DNA of 64,000 nucleotides, from positions 62,001-126,000 of the forward strand of contig CALXDM010000001.1 in NCBI GenBank assembly GCA_944387065.1, in the 5' to 3' direction. The notes beneath the pieces were generated by a model. The model was not told the DNA's origin, searched no databases, and saw only the letters and a program-made list of their open reading frames with translations. This DNA comes from an uncultured Oscillospiraceae bacterium (GTDB taxonomy: Bacteria > Bacillota > Clostridia > Oscillospirales > Oscillospiraceae). The first letter of the stretch is position 1; each line of letters begins with the position of its first letter. The translations under genes and the position numbers were made by a program. Below are positions 26,949 to 33,982 of the stretch, piece after piece.

Positions 26949-28109
26949 ATGACCACCGTATATCTCATCCGTCACGCCCAGGCAGAGGGGAACCTCTACC
27001 GCCGCTGCCACGGCTGGTACAACGGCCTGATCACCCCAAAGGGGTATGCTCAGATTGAGGCGCTGGCCAAGCGCTTTCAGGACATTCCCATTGACGCGGT
27101 TTACTCCAGCGACCTGTACCGCACCATGACCACCGCCCGAGCCATCCTGCGCGGCCGGCCCCTCTCCCTGCGGGTGGACCCCCAGCTGCGGGAGATCGGC
27201 GGCGGCTGCTGGGAGGACCGCACCTGGGGCGAGCTGATGCGCCAGGACCGAGCGGGGATGCTGGCCTTTCTGCGCTGTGATCCCAGCTGGCACGTCCCGG
27301 GCAGCGAAACCTATCCAGAGCTTCAGCGCCGCATCCACGCCGCCGTGGCGGGGATTGCCGACAGCCATCCCGGCCAGACGGTGGCGGTGTTTACCCACGG
27401 CAGCGCCATCCGCTCTGCCCTGGCCGGCTGGCTGGGAATGCCCCTGGAGCGGATGGGGGAGCTGCCCCTGGGGGATAACACCAGCGTGGCCAAACTGGAG
27501 TTTGAGGCCGGATCCTGCCAGGTCTGCTTCTACAACGACGCGAAGCATTTGGGCCCTCTGGCCGGCCGCCCCAACCGAGGAGACGGCTCGGGGGACGCCA
27601 AGGCCCGGGATCTGGCCGCCACCTCCCTCTATTTCCTCCCCCTGCGCTTACCCGAGCAGGAGCAGCTCTATCGCTCCGCCCGGCGGGAGGGCTGGATGGC
27701 CAGCCACGGCACGCTGGACCACTTTGACCCAGAGCCCTTCCTGGCCGCCGCCCAGCTCAGTCAGAGCCGGGACCCCGGAAGCGTCCTGCTGGCCATGGCC
27801 GGCCAGACGGTGGCGGGCATCCTCCAAATGGATTTCCAGCAACAGGCCCAGCAGCAAATCGGACGTGTCTCCTTCCTTTATGTCACGCCCGAGTGCCGCG
27901 GGCAAGGTCTGGGCACCCAGATGCTGGGCCAGGCCATCTCCGTCTTTCGGGGCCTGGGCCGGCGGCGCATCCGCCTGCGGTGCGCCCCGGAGAATGAACG
28001 GGCCAGGGGCTTCTATCTCAGCCACGGTTTTTCCAAGGTGGGCCAGGAGCCAGGCGGTCTGGATCAGCTGGACACCATGGAGAAATATATCGGCTCGGTG
28101 CTGGGATAG
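26949..28109 (+). CDS. fused histidine phosphatase and GNAT acetyltransferase
   Basis: 386 residues with two domains. Residues about 1-200 are a histidine phosphatase: LIRHAQAEGN gives the RHG-type catalytic His8, SSDLYRTMTTA the second Arg, and FTHGSAIRSAL the second catalytic His. Residues about 220-386 are a GNAT fold, with the acetyl-CoA loop TPECRGQGLGTQML and the ENERARGFYLSHGF segment near the end. Such fusions are known in Clostridia but their substrates are not. It lies 27 bp after pyrD with only a weak ribosome site and ends at a terminator, so it may close the pyr transcript. Confidence 0.88.
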   Translation: MTTVYLIRHAQAEGNLYRRCHGWYNGLITPKGYAQIEALAKRFQDIPIDAVYSSDLYRTMTTARAILRGRPLSLRVDPQLREIGGGCWEDRTWGELMRQDRAGMLAFLRCDPSWHVPGSETYPELQRRIHAAVAGIADSHPGQTVAVFTHGSAIRSALAGWLGMPLERMGELPLGDNTSVAKLEFEAGSCQVCFYNDAKHLGPLAGRPNRGDGSGDAKARDLAATSLYFLPLRLPEQEQLYRSARREGWMASHGTLDHFDPEPFLAAAQLSQSRDPGSVLLAMAGQTVAGILQMDFQQQAQQQIGRVSFLYVTPECRGQGLGTQMLGQAISVFRGLGRRRIRLRCAPENERARGFYLSHGFSKVGQEPGGLDQLDTMEKYIGSVLG

Positions 28110-28126
28110 GCCTGGTCAAACAAGCA

Positions 28127-28158
28127 GACCGGCAGGGATGCTTCCCTGCCGGTCTTTC
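28127..28158 (+). terminator. pyr operon terminator
   Basis: Perfect 12-bp arms (28127-28138 and 28143-28154) with a 4-nt loop, then TTTCTAATT. It lies between convergent genes. Confidence 0.85.
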
Positions 28159-28161
28159 TAA

Positions 28162-28575
28162 TTAGCGAACGGCACGGCCGGCGTCCTCGGCCGCCCGGCC
28201 CACCGCGTCTCCGGCGTCCTCGGCGGCTCGGCCCACCGCATCCCCGGCGTCTTTGGCCGCGTCTCCAGCCCCTTCGATCAGGTCGCCCGCCGCATCACCC
28301 AGGTCGTCCAGGGGCGTATCGCCGCTGGACTGGGCACTGTGGTCCGGGCTGGCGTCGGGGTGTCCGTCGTTGTTGGTGTCATTGGTCCCCCCTGCTCCGC
28401 CGCCCTCCATCGCGTCGTTGCTCACGCTGGGCTGTGGCTGATCACTCACGTGCAGCGAGGCGCTGGGATCGACATGGGGAGAGTTGCTCCCACCGGTCTG
28501 ATCCCCACCGCAGCCGGCCAGCAGCAAGGCCGTCAAAACAGCTGCCGGCAGCACGGTCAGATGTCTGAGTTTCAT
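28162..28575 (-). CDS. small lipoprotein with amphipathic 11-residue repeats
   Basis: 137 residues. The signal ends in lipobox LLAGC (Cys near residue 22). A Ser/Pro/Asp-rich low-complexity linker follows, including NDTNNDGHPDASPD, a possible calcium-type acidic run. The last 45 residues repeat the motif DAxxAxxDAGDAVGRAAE, an alanine-rich amphipathic helix resembling LEA or coat-associated proteins. AGGAGG precedes the ATG. CATACTA on the minus strand at 28615-28621 resembles the -10 of SigG/SigE promoters, hinting at spore expression. No characterised family recognised. Confidence 0.7.
   Translation of the reverse strand: MKLRHLTVLPAAVLTALLLAGCGGDQTGGSNSPHVDPSASLHVSDQPQPSVSNDAMEGGGAGGTNDTNNDGHPDASPDHSAQSSGDTPLDDLGDAAGDLIEGAGDAAKDAGDAVGRAAEDAGDAVGRAAEDAGRAVR
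28181..28258. repeat. 33-bp tandem repeat coding for the lipoprotein tail
   Basis: Two full 33-bp units (28181-28213 and 28214-28246) and a degenerate partial third encode 11-residue repeats. The unit length equals three helical turns of amphipathic helix, so copy number could vary by slippage. Confidence 0.75.
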
Positions 28576-28666
28576 GGCTATCCTCCTTGCAAACGGTTTG
28601 CGTGTTCCCGGCATTAGTATGTACGGAGGCCTGAAAACTTAAACTGAAAAAATTTGCGTCAGCCCC

Positions 28667-28695
28667 TTGTATTTTCTTCGCCACCATGTTAAGAT
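28667..28695 (+). promoter_or_regulatory. rubrerythrin promoter
   Basis: TTGTAT (28667-28672), 17 bp, TAAGAT (28690-28695). The predicted start falls next to the operator at 28707-28726. Confidence 0.55.
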
Positions 28696-28706
28696 GATTC
28701 TATAAA

Positions 28707-28726
28707 TAAGAATTATTATCGATAAT
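28707..28726. promoter_or_regulatory. PerR/Fur-like operator before rubrerythrin
   Basis: TAAGAATTATTATCG (28707-28721) matches 10 of 14 defined positions of the PerR box TTATAATNATTATAA. It overlaps a perfect 12-bp palindrome ATTATCGATAAT (28715-28726). AT-rich DNA of this kind is rare in the window. It lies at or just after the transcription start, as expected for peroxide- or iron-controlled repression. Confidence 0.55.
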
Positions 28727-28746
28727 TAAGCAAGGAGGAATTACAT

Positions 28747-29280
28747 ATGGAGTTGAAAGGCAGCAAAACCGAGGCCAACCTGTGGACCGCCTTTGCCGGG
28801 GAGAGTCAGGCCCGCAACAAGTACACCTACTTTGCCAGCAAGGCCCGGAAGGACGGCTACGAGCAGATCGCGGCCATCTTTGAGGAGACCGCCGGCAACG
28901 AGAAGGAGCACGCCAAGATGTGGTTCAAAGAGCTGGGGGGCATCGGCACCACTGCGGAGAATCTGAAGGCAGCCGCCGCCGGCGAGAACGAGGAATGGAC
29001 TCACATGTATAAGGAGATGGCCCAAACTGCCCGGGAGGAGGGCTTTGACCGCATCGCTACCCTCTTTGAGATGGTTGGCGCCATTGAGAAGGAGCACGAG
29101 GCGCGCTATTTGAAGCTGCTGGGCAACGTGGAAAACGACCTGGTCTTTTCCGCCGGCGAGCAGACCATCTGGGTGTGCCGAAACTGCGGCCATGTCTATA
29201 TGGGTAAAGAGGCGCCTAAGACCTGTCCTGTGTGTGCCCATCCCGGGTCCTACTTCGAGCGTAAGGCCCAGAATTACTAA
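28747..29280 (+). CDS. rbr: rubrerythrin
   Basis: A peroxide-reducing di-iron protein of anaerobes, usually fed electrons by rubredoxin or NADH:rubredoxin reductase. The 177-residue protein has a four-helix domain with metal ligands in GESQARN (Glu19), ETAGNEKEHAKMW (ExxH near 53-56), EMAQTARE and MVGAIEKEHEARY. The C-terminal rubredoxin-like domain carries CRNCGHVY and CPVCAHPG. AAGGAGG precedes the start. Confidence 0.97.
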   Translation: MELKGSKTEANLWTAFAGESQARNKYTYFASKARKDGYEQIAAIFEETAGNEKEHAKMWFKELGGIGTTAENLKAAAAGENEEWTHMYKEMAQTAREEGFDRIATLFEMVGAIEKEHEARYLKLLGNVENDLVFSAGEQTIWVCRNCGHVYMGKEAPKTCPVCAHPGSYFERKAQNY

Positions 29281-29294
29281 GATTTTTCGTATCA

Positions 29295-29340
29295 AATGGA
29301 AACAGGAGGCGGCCATTATGAGCCGCCTCCTGTTTCCATT
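29295..29340. terminator. bidirectional terminator between rbr and ABC permease
   Basis: An exceptional perfect 19-bp stem (29295-29313 with 29322-29340) and an 8-nt loop, between convergent genes. U-rich sequence follows on both strands but is interrupted. Confidence 0.85.
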
Positions 29341-29358
29341 TTGGCAAAGGGGAAAGCT

Positions 29359-29958
29359 TTATCCTATTTTCCCCTTCTTCCAGCGCAGGCTATACCAGCG
29401 GATGGACGCAGGCCAGGACAGGGCGAAGATCCCCAGGGCCGCTAAGGTGAGAACCATCTGGCCCATCAGGTCGGATTTGACAAGCCAAACAGGTAGAAGG
29501 AATACCATAAGCAGAGCAAATGATCCATACTCACCAAAACGAAAAGTCAGGGGCAGGCGGATGGCCGTTGAGAACAGGACAATCACAGTAGCATGGCACA
29601 ACATGGGCGCCAGGGCAATCCCGACCCACGCACCCCAGAAAAGCCAGAAGACGATCACTTCCACCAGGATGATCCCAAGTAGGAGCAAGTGCAGCAGGTA
29701 CTTGCCCGACACATAATCTTTCCTCGTGCAGGGCAGAGTCAGACAATAGCTCTGCCACCGGTCCCGCTCATCCTCGGACAGGATTATGGTGGGCGCGAAA
29801 AGGGCAATCATACAGCCAACGTCCAAAAAAGCGGGGGCTGGTGGAAAATCTTCAATGCGGGTATAGGCAAGAAACTGCACCCCAATCACCACTTGAGAAA
29901 GCCAAAAGTACCAGGATCGAAACATCCGGCGCAGATCCTTTTTCAGCAGGCCCTTCAT
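29359..29958 (-). CDS. ABC-2 type permease subunit (second copy)
   Basis: 199 residues with about five or six hydrophobic segments after a short cationic N terminus (MKGLLKKDLRRMF). It resembles the permeases of YtrA-controlled ABC transporters. The central motif LTLPCTRKDYVSGKYLL is shared almost exactly with the neighbouring permease. It overlaps that gene by 4 nt and is last in the operon. The pair probably forms a heterodimeric membrane channel with the ATPase at 30530-31381. Substrate unknown; cell-envelope antibiotic stress is the usual inducer for this operon type. Confidence 0.8.
   Translation of the reverse strand: MKGLLKKDLRRMFRSWYFWLSQVVIGVQFLAYTRIEDFPPAPAFLDVGCMIALFAPTIILSEDERDRWQSYCLTLPCTRKDYVSGKYLLHLLLLGIILVEVIVFWLFWGAWVGIALAPMLCHATVIVLFSTAIRLPLTFRFGEYGSFALLMVFLLPVWLVKSDLMGQMVLTLAALGIFALSWPASIRWYSLRWKKGKIG
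29691..29761 (-). repeat. 71-bp near-identical repeat, copy A
   Basis: Matches 30293-30363 at 70 of 71 bases, inside the two paralogous permease genes whose flanks are much more diverged. Encodes the SYCLTLPCTRKDYVSGKYLL core. Confidence 0.85.
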
Positions 29959-30533
29959 GCCGCCCCACCTCTCTTCCAGCGCAGCTTGTAGCAGTATACG
30001 GACAGGGGCCAGGACAGGGCGAAGAGTCCCAGGGCCACCAGGGCAAAGGCAGTTTGCCCCAGCAGATCAGAGGGCAAAAACTGAGAGAAAGGCATCACAA
30101 GTGTCATGAAAATCCAAGCAGACGCAACCTTCCCGCCAAAGCGGAAGGTCAAAGGCAGGCAGATGGCCGTTGGGAGCATCGGTACGGTCATAGCCCGGAG
30201 CAGCATGGGCATCAAGTCCATCCCGACCCACGCGCCCCAGAAAAGCCAAAAGACGGCCATTTCCACCAGAAGGATTCCGAATAGGAGCATCTGCAGCAGG
30301 TACTTGCCCGACACATAATCTTTCCTCGTACAGGGCAGAGTCAGACAATAGCTCTGCCACCGGGACTGCTCATCCTCAGACAGGACGGCCAGGGACACAC
30401 AGGCGATCAGATAGCATGCTGTGCTCAAAGCAAATTCGCTTCGGTATGTAATGAGTACCAGGCTCACCTGGATGAGCCAGAAGTACCAGGCCCGGAGTAT
30501 CTGGCGGGCATCTTTGAGCAACAGACCCCTCAT
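29955..30533 (-). CDS. ABC-2 type permease subunit (first copy)
   Basis: 192 residues, paralogous to the downstream permease: similar N terminus (MRGLLLKDARQIL), the same central LPCTRKDYVSGKYLL motif and the same FWLFWGAWVG membrane segment. The ATG at 30533 overlaps the stop of the ATPase gene by 4 nt; the longer upstream frame is a shadow of the ATPase. Probably pairs with the second permease. Substrate unknown. Confidence 0.8.
   Translation of the reverse strand: MRGLLLKDARQILRAWYFWLIQVSLVLITYRSEFALSTACYLIACVSLAVLSEDEQSRWQSYCLTLPCTRKDYVSGKYLLQMLLFGILLVEMAVFWLFWGAWVGMDLMPMLLRAMTVPMLPTAICLPLTFRFGGKVASAWIFMTLVMPFSQFLPSDLLGQTAFALVALGLFALSWPLSVYCYKLRWKRGGAA
30293..30363 (-). repeat. 71-bp near-identical repeat, copy B
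   Basis: Partner of 29691-29761, offset 602 bp, with one substitution. Suggests recent gene conversion between the tandem permease genes or strong local constraint. Confidence 0.85.
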
Positions 30534-31381
30534 GCCCCTTTCGCCCCCTGCTTGGCCATGACCACGAACAGCTGCTCGATGTCCACCGCCCCCAGCTCCA
30601 GCCCTGCGGGCACCCTGTCCCGCTCTACGATGGCCTCCACGCCGTAGGCGGTCTCCCGCTTGCTCAAAACGGCCCCGGTCTCCAGCCGGTCCAGATCCTC
30701 CCGGGCGCAGCGGAGCACCCCGTAGCGGGCCTTGAGCAGATCCTTCTCCTGGCACAGCAGCAGCTTGCCCTGCCGGAGAAAGGCGATGTAGTCGCAGGCC
30801 TTCTCCAAATCACTGACGATGTGGGAAGAGAGCAGCACCGCGTGGTCCTCCTGCCTGGTAAACTCCATGAGCAGATCCATCACCTCGTCCCGCACCACCG
30901 GATCCAGGCCGCTGGTGGCTTCGTCCAACAGCAGCAGCTTGGGATGGTGGGACAGAGCGATGGCGAACCCCAGCTTCATCTTCATCCCCTTGGAAAAGGT
31001 TCGGAATCGCTTGCCCTCCGGCAGGTTAAACCGGCGCAGATAGCCCTCGTAGACCGCCCCGTCCCAGTTGCGGAAGACTGAGCGCATGATCTTGCCCACC
31101 TCCCGAGGGGTAAGGTAGCCGGGCAGGCCCACCTCGTCCAGCACCACGCCGATGTCCTCCTTCAGCGCCCGGATGTCCCCCTGGTTGTCCTGTCCCAGCA
31201 GGCACACGCTCCCTTGGTCGGGTGGGACTATATCCAGCATGAGCTTAATGGCGGTGCTCTTCCCCGCCCCGTTCTCTCCGATCAGGCCCAAAATGCAGCC
31301 GCTGGGCAGCGTCAGGTCCAGGGGGCCCAGGGTGAAGCCCTTATAACTTTTTTTCAGCTTTTGAATCTCGATTGCGTTCAT
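30530..31381 (-). CDS. ABC transporter ATP-binding protein (YtrB-like)
   Basis: 283 residues. Walker A is GENGAGKST (about 35-43), signature FSKGMKMKLGFAIAL (modified LSGGQ with FSKGM), Walker B LLLLDEATSGLD and switch histidine in LLSSHI. The FSKGM-type signature is usual in YtrB/EcsA-like exporters. An extra C-terminal region of about 70 residues follows the ATPase core. It overlaps the first permease gene by 4 nt and starts 2 bp after the GntR gene. Confidence 0.92.
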   Translation of the reverse strand: MNAIEIQKLKKSYKGFTLGPLDLTLPSGCILGLIGENGAGKSTAIKLMLDIVPPDQGSVCLLGQDNQGDIRALKEDIGVVLDEVGLPGYLTPREVGKIMRSVFRNWDGAVYEGYLRRFNLPEGKRFRTFSKGMKMKLGFAIALSHHPKLLLLDEATSGLDPVVRDEVMDLLMEFTRQEDHAVLLSSHIVSDLEKACDYIAFLRQGKLLLCQEKDLLKARYGVLRCAREDLDRLETGAVLSKRETAYGVEAIVERDRVPAGLELGAVDIEQLFVVMAKQGAKGA

Positions 31382-31383
31382 TC

Positions 31384-31761
31384 CTATCCCTCTCCCTCTA
31401 TACTGTATCGGACCATGTCCAGTAGCTCTTCCCGGCTCAGATTGCAGGAGGCAGCCAGCTTCACAATCTGGTCGATGTGCCCCTCGATCTGCTTGAGCAG
31501 CTCCTCCCGCAGCAGCTCCAGGTTCCGGGCCGCTACAAAACAGCCCTTCCCCGCCACCGTGTAGACAAACCCCTCCCGCTCTAGCTCGTCATAGGCCCGC
31601 TTGGTGGTGATCACGCTGATGCGCAGGTCTTTGGCTAGGTTGCGGATGGAAGGCAGCATCTCGTCCTCCCGCAGCGCTCCGCTGATGATCTGGGCCTTGA
31701 TCTGGGTATAGATCTGGTCGTAGATCGGGGAGCCGCTCTTGTTGTCAATCAGGATTTGCAA
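31384..31761 (-). CDS. GntR family regulator, YtrA subfamily
   Basis: A 125-residue short GntR protein: a winged helix-turn-helix (IYDQIYTQIKAQIISGALREDE through LAKDLRISVITTKRAYDELEREG) and a short C-terminal helical dimer module. YtrA repressors sit first in operons with ABC-2 transporters, exactly as here. The start is read as TTG at 31761, which gives the family N terminus (QILIDNKSGSPIYDQI) and has GGCGG/GGTG upstream; no ATG is available in the right place. A palindromic operator overlaps its promoter, implying autorepression. Confidence 0.88.
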   Translation of the reverse strand: MQILIDNKSGSPIYDQIYTQIKAQIISGALREDEMLPSIRNLAKDLRISVITTKRAYDELEREGFVYTVAGKGCFVAARNLELLREELLKQIEGHIDQIVKLAASCNLSREELLDMVRYSIEGEG

Positions 31762-31780
31762 GGTTTCACCGCCTCTCCAC

Positions 31781-31801
31781 TGTACATAAACAATATATAC
31801 A
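31781..31801. promoter_or_regulatory. YtrA-type operator
   Basis: On the minus strand TGTATATA-TTGTT-TATGTACA: imperfect palindrome with half-sites of TGTA..ATA type, covering the -10 and start of the operon promoter. Probable site of repression by the GntR protein. Confidence 0.7.
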
Positions 31802-31820
31802 GAATAAACACCCTTGTCAA
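31792..31820 (-). promoter_or_regulatory. promoter of the GntR-ABC operon
   Basis: On the minus strand: TTGACA (31815-31820), 17 bp, TATATT (31792-31797). Strong promoter, so repression is needed to keep the operon off. Confidence 0.8.
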
Positions 31821-31917
31821 GAGGGATCTCACATTTTTTGAAAAAGCCACGAAAGGGATCACTTCCTGTCCGCATCGTTGGGCTCTGGAAAACCGCCCCA
31901 GGTCCACGCAAGCCAAA

Positions 31918-31959
31918 GATAAAAGGAAAGGGCACCCCTGTGGGATGCCCTTTCCTTTT
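31918..31959 (-). terminator. tRNA-Arg terminator
   Basis: Arms of about 14 bp (31921-31934 and 31946-31959) directly after the tRNA CCA, with U-rich sequence in the 3' arm on the minus strand. Confidence 0.8.
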
Positions 31960-32036
31960 TGGTACGGCTGGAGGGATTCGAACCCCCGACCTTTTGGTTC
32001 GTAGCCAAACACTCTATCCAGCTGAGCTACAGCCGC
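31960..32036 (-). tRNA. tRNA-Arg (anticodon ACG)
   Basis: 77 nt including an encoded CCA end. Acceptor GCGGCTG pairs with CAGCCGT (one G-U at the end). The D arm is GCTCAGCTGGATAGAGT. The anticodon stem TTTGG/CCAAA encloses CTACGAA, giving anticodon ACG, which is normally deaminated to ICG to read CGU, CGC and CGA. The T arm is GGGGG TTCGAAT CCCTC. Confidence 0.97.
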
Positions 32037-32059
32037 GCACTGCTTCAAGCAGCTTTGTT

Positions 32060-32088
32060 ATGATAGCACAGCCGGAAGGGAAATACAA
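32060..32088 (-). promoter_or_regulatory. tRNA-Arg promoter
   Basis: On the minus strand: TTGTAT (32083-32088), 17 bp, TATCAT (32060-32065), about 20 bp before the mature 5' end. Confidence 0.65.
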
Positions 32089-32101
32089 GTCCTTTTTCAA
32101 A

Positions 32102-32140
32102 ATTTTTGGGCTGGGGCGACGGGGTGAACCCCTCAGCCCA
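32102..32140 (-). terminator. probable terminator of the rex-SLH operon
   Basis: GGGCTG/CAGCCC outer and GGGG/CCCC inner pairs (32108-32139), overlapping the stop codon region, then A-rich and T4 sequence on the minus strand. Confidence 0.5.
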
Positions 32141-33179
32141 TCCAGTCGGCAAATCGCTGCACCATGGCGGCCACCTCTGCCCGCGAGGCATTGTTGTCCG
32201 GCAGGATCAGCCCGTCAGATCCCCGGATGATGCCCAGGGATACCGCCCAGGACACTGCCTCCCGCGCCCATGGGGCCACCTGAGCGCTGTCAGAAAAGCC
32301 GTCCAGCGACCCGCGGTCAGACACGTCCAGCCCTACGTACTGGGCATAGCGGAACAGGATGAGGGCGATCTGCTGCCGGGATACATAGTCCTCCGGGCCG
32401 AAGACCTGATTGCCCAACCCGGCCACCACCCCCGTCTGCCCCGCCCAGACGGTGGGCAGGCTGTACCACAGCCCCTCTGGTACATCGGTAAAGAGTGGGG
32501 CATAGGCCGTCTCCGGGCTTCCCGCCAGGCGGTGAAGCACGGTGGTCAGCATCCCGCGCTGCATGGGGCTCTGGGGGGAGAAGATGGTGGCGCTGATCCC
32601 CCGGTACAACCCCTGCTCATAGACATAGTGGACCGGCTCATAGTACCAATCCGAGACGGACACGTCCAGGAAGGGCAGCCCCGTCCCATCCCCCTGCCGC
32701 CAAAGCCCCTCTACCCACCAGGAGGAGGGGGCGGTTAGGGTGAGGGAGACCTGCTCTGGGGCCAAATATCGGTGGCTGGGCTGCAGGCTGTCCCCTGGGG
32801 CGACCTCTGCCCCCAAGGTGAGGTCCACCAGCGCTCCCTCCACCTGGGCGCTTCCAGAGCGCCAGACCACCCCGGAACCCTGGCCCAAGGTGAGGCGCTC
32901 CCCCTCCCCACCGCTCTGGGAGGAAAAGCTGGCGCTGTACTGCCAGAGGTAGCCCTGGGCAGACTGTTCCAGCGTCTCCTGGAGCTGCTGGTAAGCGGGT
33001 TCCAGCAGCGACTGGGCCTGCTGGGACGCCTGATGCGTCACCTGCTGCAGGAAGGTCCCCTCCAGATAGCTCCGGGAGACCAGGGACGCTTCCCGCCCGC
33101 TGGCAGCGCCCATCGCCCCGCCCCCCAGGGCCACAGCCAGAACGGCCGCAGCGGTCAGGCCCATCACCCATCGCTTCAT
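32133..33179 (-). CDS. SLH-domain cell-surface protein
   Basis: 348 residues with a signal peptide (MKRWVMGLTAAAVLAVALGGGAMG as hydrophobic core, cleavage near residue 26). A helical region (about 30-80) and a beta-rich region follow. Three S-layer homology repeats start near residues 168 (FLDVSVSDWYYEPVHYVYEQ), 231 (LFTDVPEGLWYSLPTVWAG) and 297 (FSDSAQVAPWAREAVSWAV). SLH domains anchor proteins to secondary cell-wall polymer. The N-terminal function is not recognised. Its start overlaps the rex stop by 4 nt, an uncommon partner for Rex. Confidence 0.9.
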   Translation of the reverse strand: MKRWVMGLTAAAVLAVALGGGAMGAASGREASLVSRSYLEGTFLQQVTHQASQQAQSLLEPAYQQLQETLEQSAQGYLWQYSASFSSQSGGEGERLTLGQGSGVVWRSGSAQVEGALVDLTLGAEVAPGDSLQPSHRYLAPEQVSLTLTAPSSWWVEGLWRQGDGTGLPFLDVSVSDWYYEPVHYVYEQGLYRGISATIFSPQSPMQRGMLTTVLHRLAGSPETAYAPLFTDVPEGLWYSLPTVWAGQTGVVAGLGNQVFGPEDYVSRQQIALILFRYAQYVGLDVSDRGSLDGFSDSAQVAPWAREAVSWAVSLGIIRGSDGLILPDNNASRAEVAAMVQRFADWMG

Positions 33180-33814
33180 AGGCGCTCCTCCGAAATCATA
33201 TAACTCAGGGTCAGCAGGCTGTCGGCAAAGTGGACGCTCTCCACCCGGGCTTTGCCCACCTCCTGCTGAGGAATCTCAATGTTGGTGAAGTTCCAGATTC
33301 CCTCCACCCCGCCGATGGCCAGACGGTGGGCCGACTCCACCGCCACTGGGCCGGGCACGGTGAGTATCCCCACATTCACCTGGTGCTCCTGCAGGTAGGA
33401 TTCCAGTGCCCGGGTGTGATAGATGGGCACCCCGCCCAGGCGGGCGCCCACCAGGCTGGGATCCACGTCAAAGGCGGCCACCAACATAAAGCCGCTGGCC
33501 TGGAAGGGAAAGTTCTCGATCAGCGCACGGCCCAGGTTCCCCGCCCCCAGGATGACAGCCCGGTGGGCGCGGTTCATCCCCAGGATGTCCGCCACTTCCC
33601 CCCGCAGCCGCTCCACGTTATATCCATACCCCTGTTGTCCAAAGCCGCCAAAGCAGGACAGATCCTGTCGGATCTGGGAGGCGGTCAGCCCCATGGACTT
33701 GGCCAGCGCCCCGGAGGAGATGCGCACCGTACCCTTCCGGTGCAGCTCGTCCAGATGGCGGTAATATCTCGGCAGCCGCCGGATGACGGCGGATGAGATC
33801 TTGTCTTTCTTCAT
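33176..33814 (-). CDS. rex: redox-sensing transcriptional repressor Rex
   Basis: Senses the NADH/NAD+ ratio and represses fermentative and reductive genes. The 212-residue protein has an N-terminal winged helix (IRRLPRYYRHLDELHRKG, SASQIRQDL-type recognition helix) and a Rossmann domain with GAGNLGRALI (about 90-99). FDVDPSLVG follows, and the C-terminal domain-swap helix carries VHFADSLLTLSYM. A good promoter is at 33859-33887; I see no clear Rex box there. Confidence 0.96.
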   Translation of the reverse strand: MKKDKISSAVIRRLPRYYRHLDELHRKGTVRISSGALAKSMGLTASQIRQDLSCFGGFGQQGYGYNVERLRGEVADILGMNRAHRAVILGAGNLGRALIENFPFQASGFMLVAAFDVDPSLVGARLGGVPIYHTRALESYLQEHQVNVGILTVPGPVAVESAHRLAIGGVEGIWNFTNIEIPQQEVGKARVESVHFADSLLTLSYMISEERL

Positions 33815-33858
33815 CTTCTCTTCACCAATTCAGCAGTGTAATCAAAACCAGTATCCGT

Positions 33859-33887
33859 ATTGTACTGCATCCGTCGCAACTTGTCAA
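33859..33887 (-). promoter_or_regulatory. rex promoter
   Basis: On the minus strand: TTGACA (33882-33887), 17 bp, TACAAT (33859-33864). Close to consensus. Confidence 0.8.
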
Positions 33888-33919
33888 ACTTTTTAACGAT
33901 CTCCAGGGGCAAAAATCCA

Positions 33920-33947
33920 CAATTTTTCCCAAGCCGCCTCATATACT
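33920..33947 (+). promoter_or_regulatory. possible SigE/SigK-type promoter for the sleC-like locus
   Basis: CATATACT (33940-33947) matches the SigE -10 (CATACAAT-like) at seven of eight positions under its degenerate code and also the SigK CATAnnnTA form. CAATTTT (33920-33926), 13 bp upstream, is a partial -35. Mother-cell expression is expected for cortex-lytic proteins. Confidence 0.4.
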
Positions 33948-33982
33948 ACTACATCGAATCTGAGCAGGAAGGATGATGCTCC

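Noticed and set aside
28181-28258. CRISPR-like tandem repeats
   Set aside because: The 33-bp units are directly adjacent with no spacers and lie in frame in a lipoprotein gene.
31960-32036. tRNA-Arg as an integration site for a genomic island
   Set aside because: I found no duplicated tRNA 3' end nearby and no integrase; flanking genes look native.
33815-33982. Rex operator in the rex promoter region
   Set aside because: Nothing close to TTGTGAA-N4-TTCACAA is visible; only the sigma-A promoter is supported.
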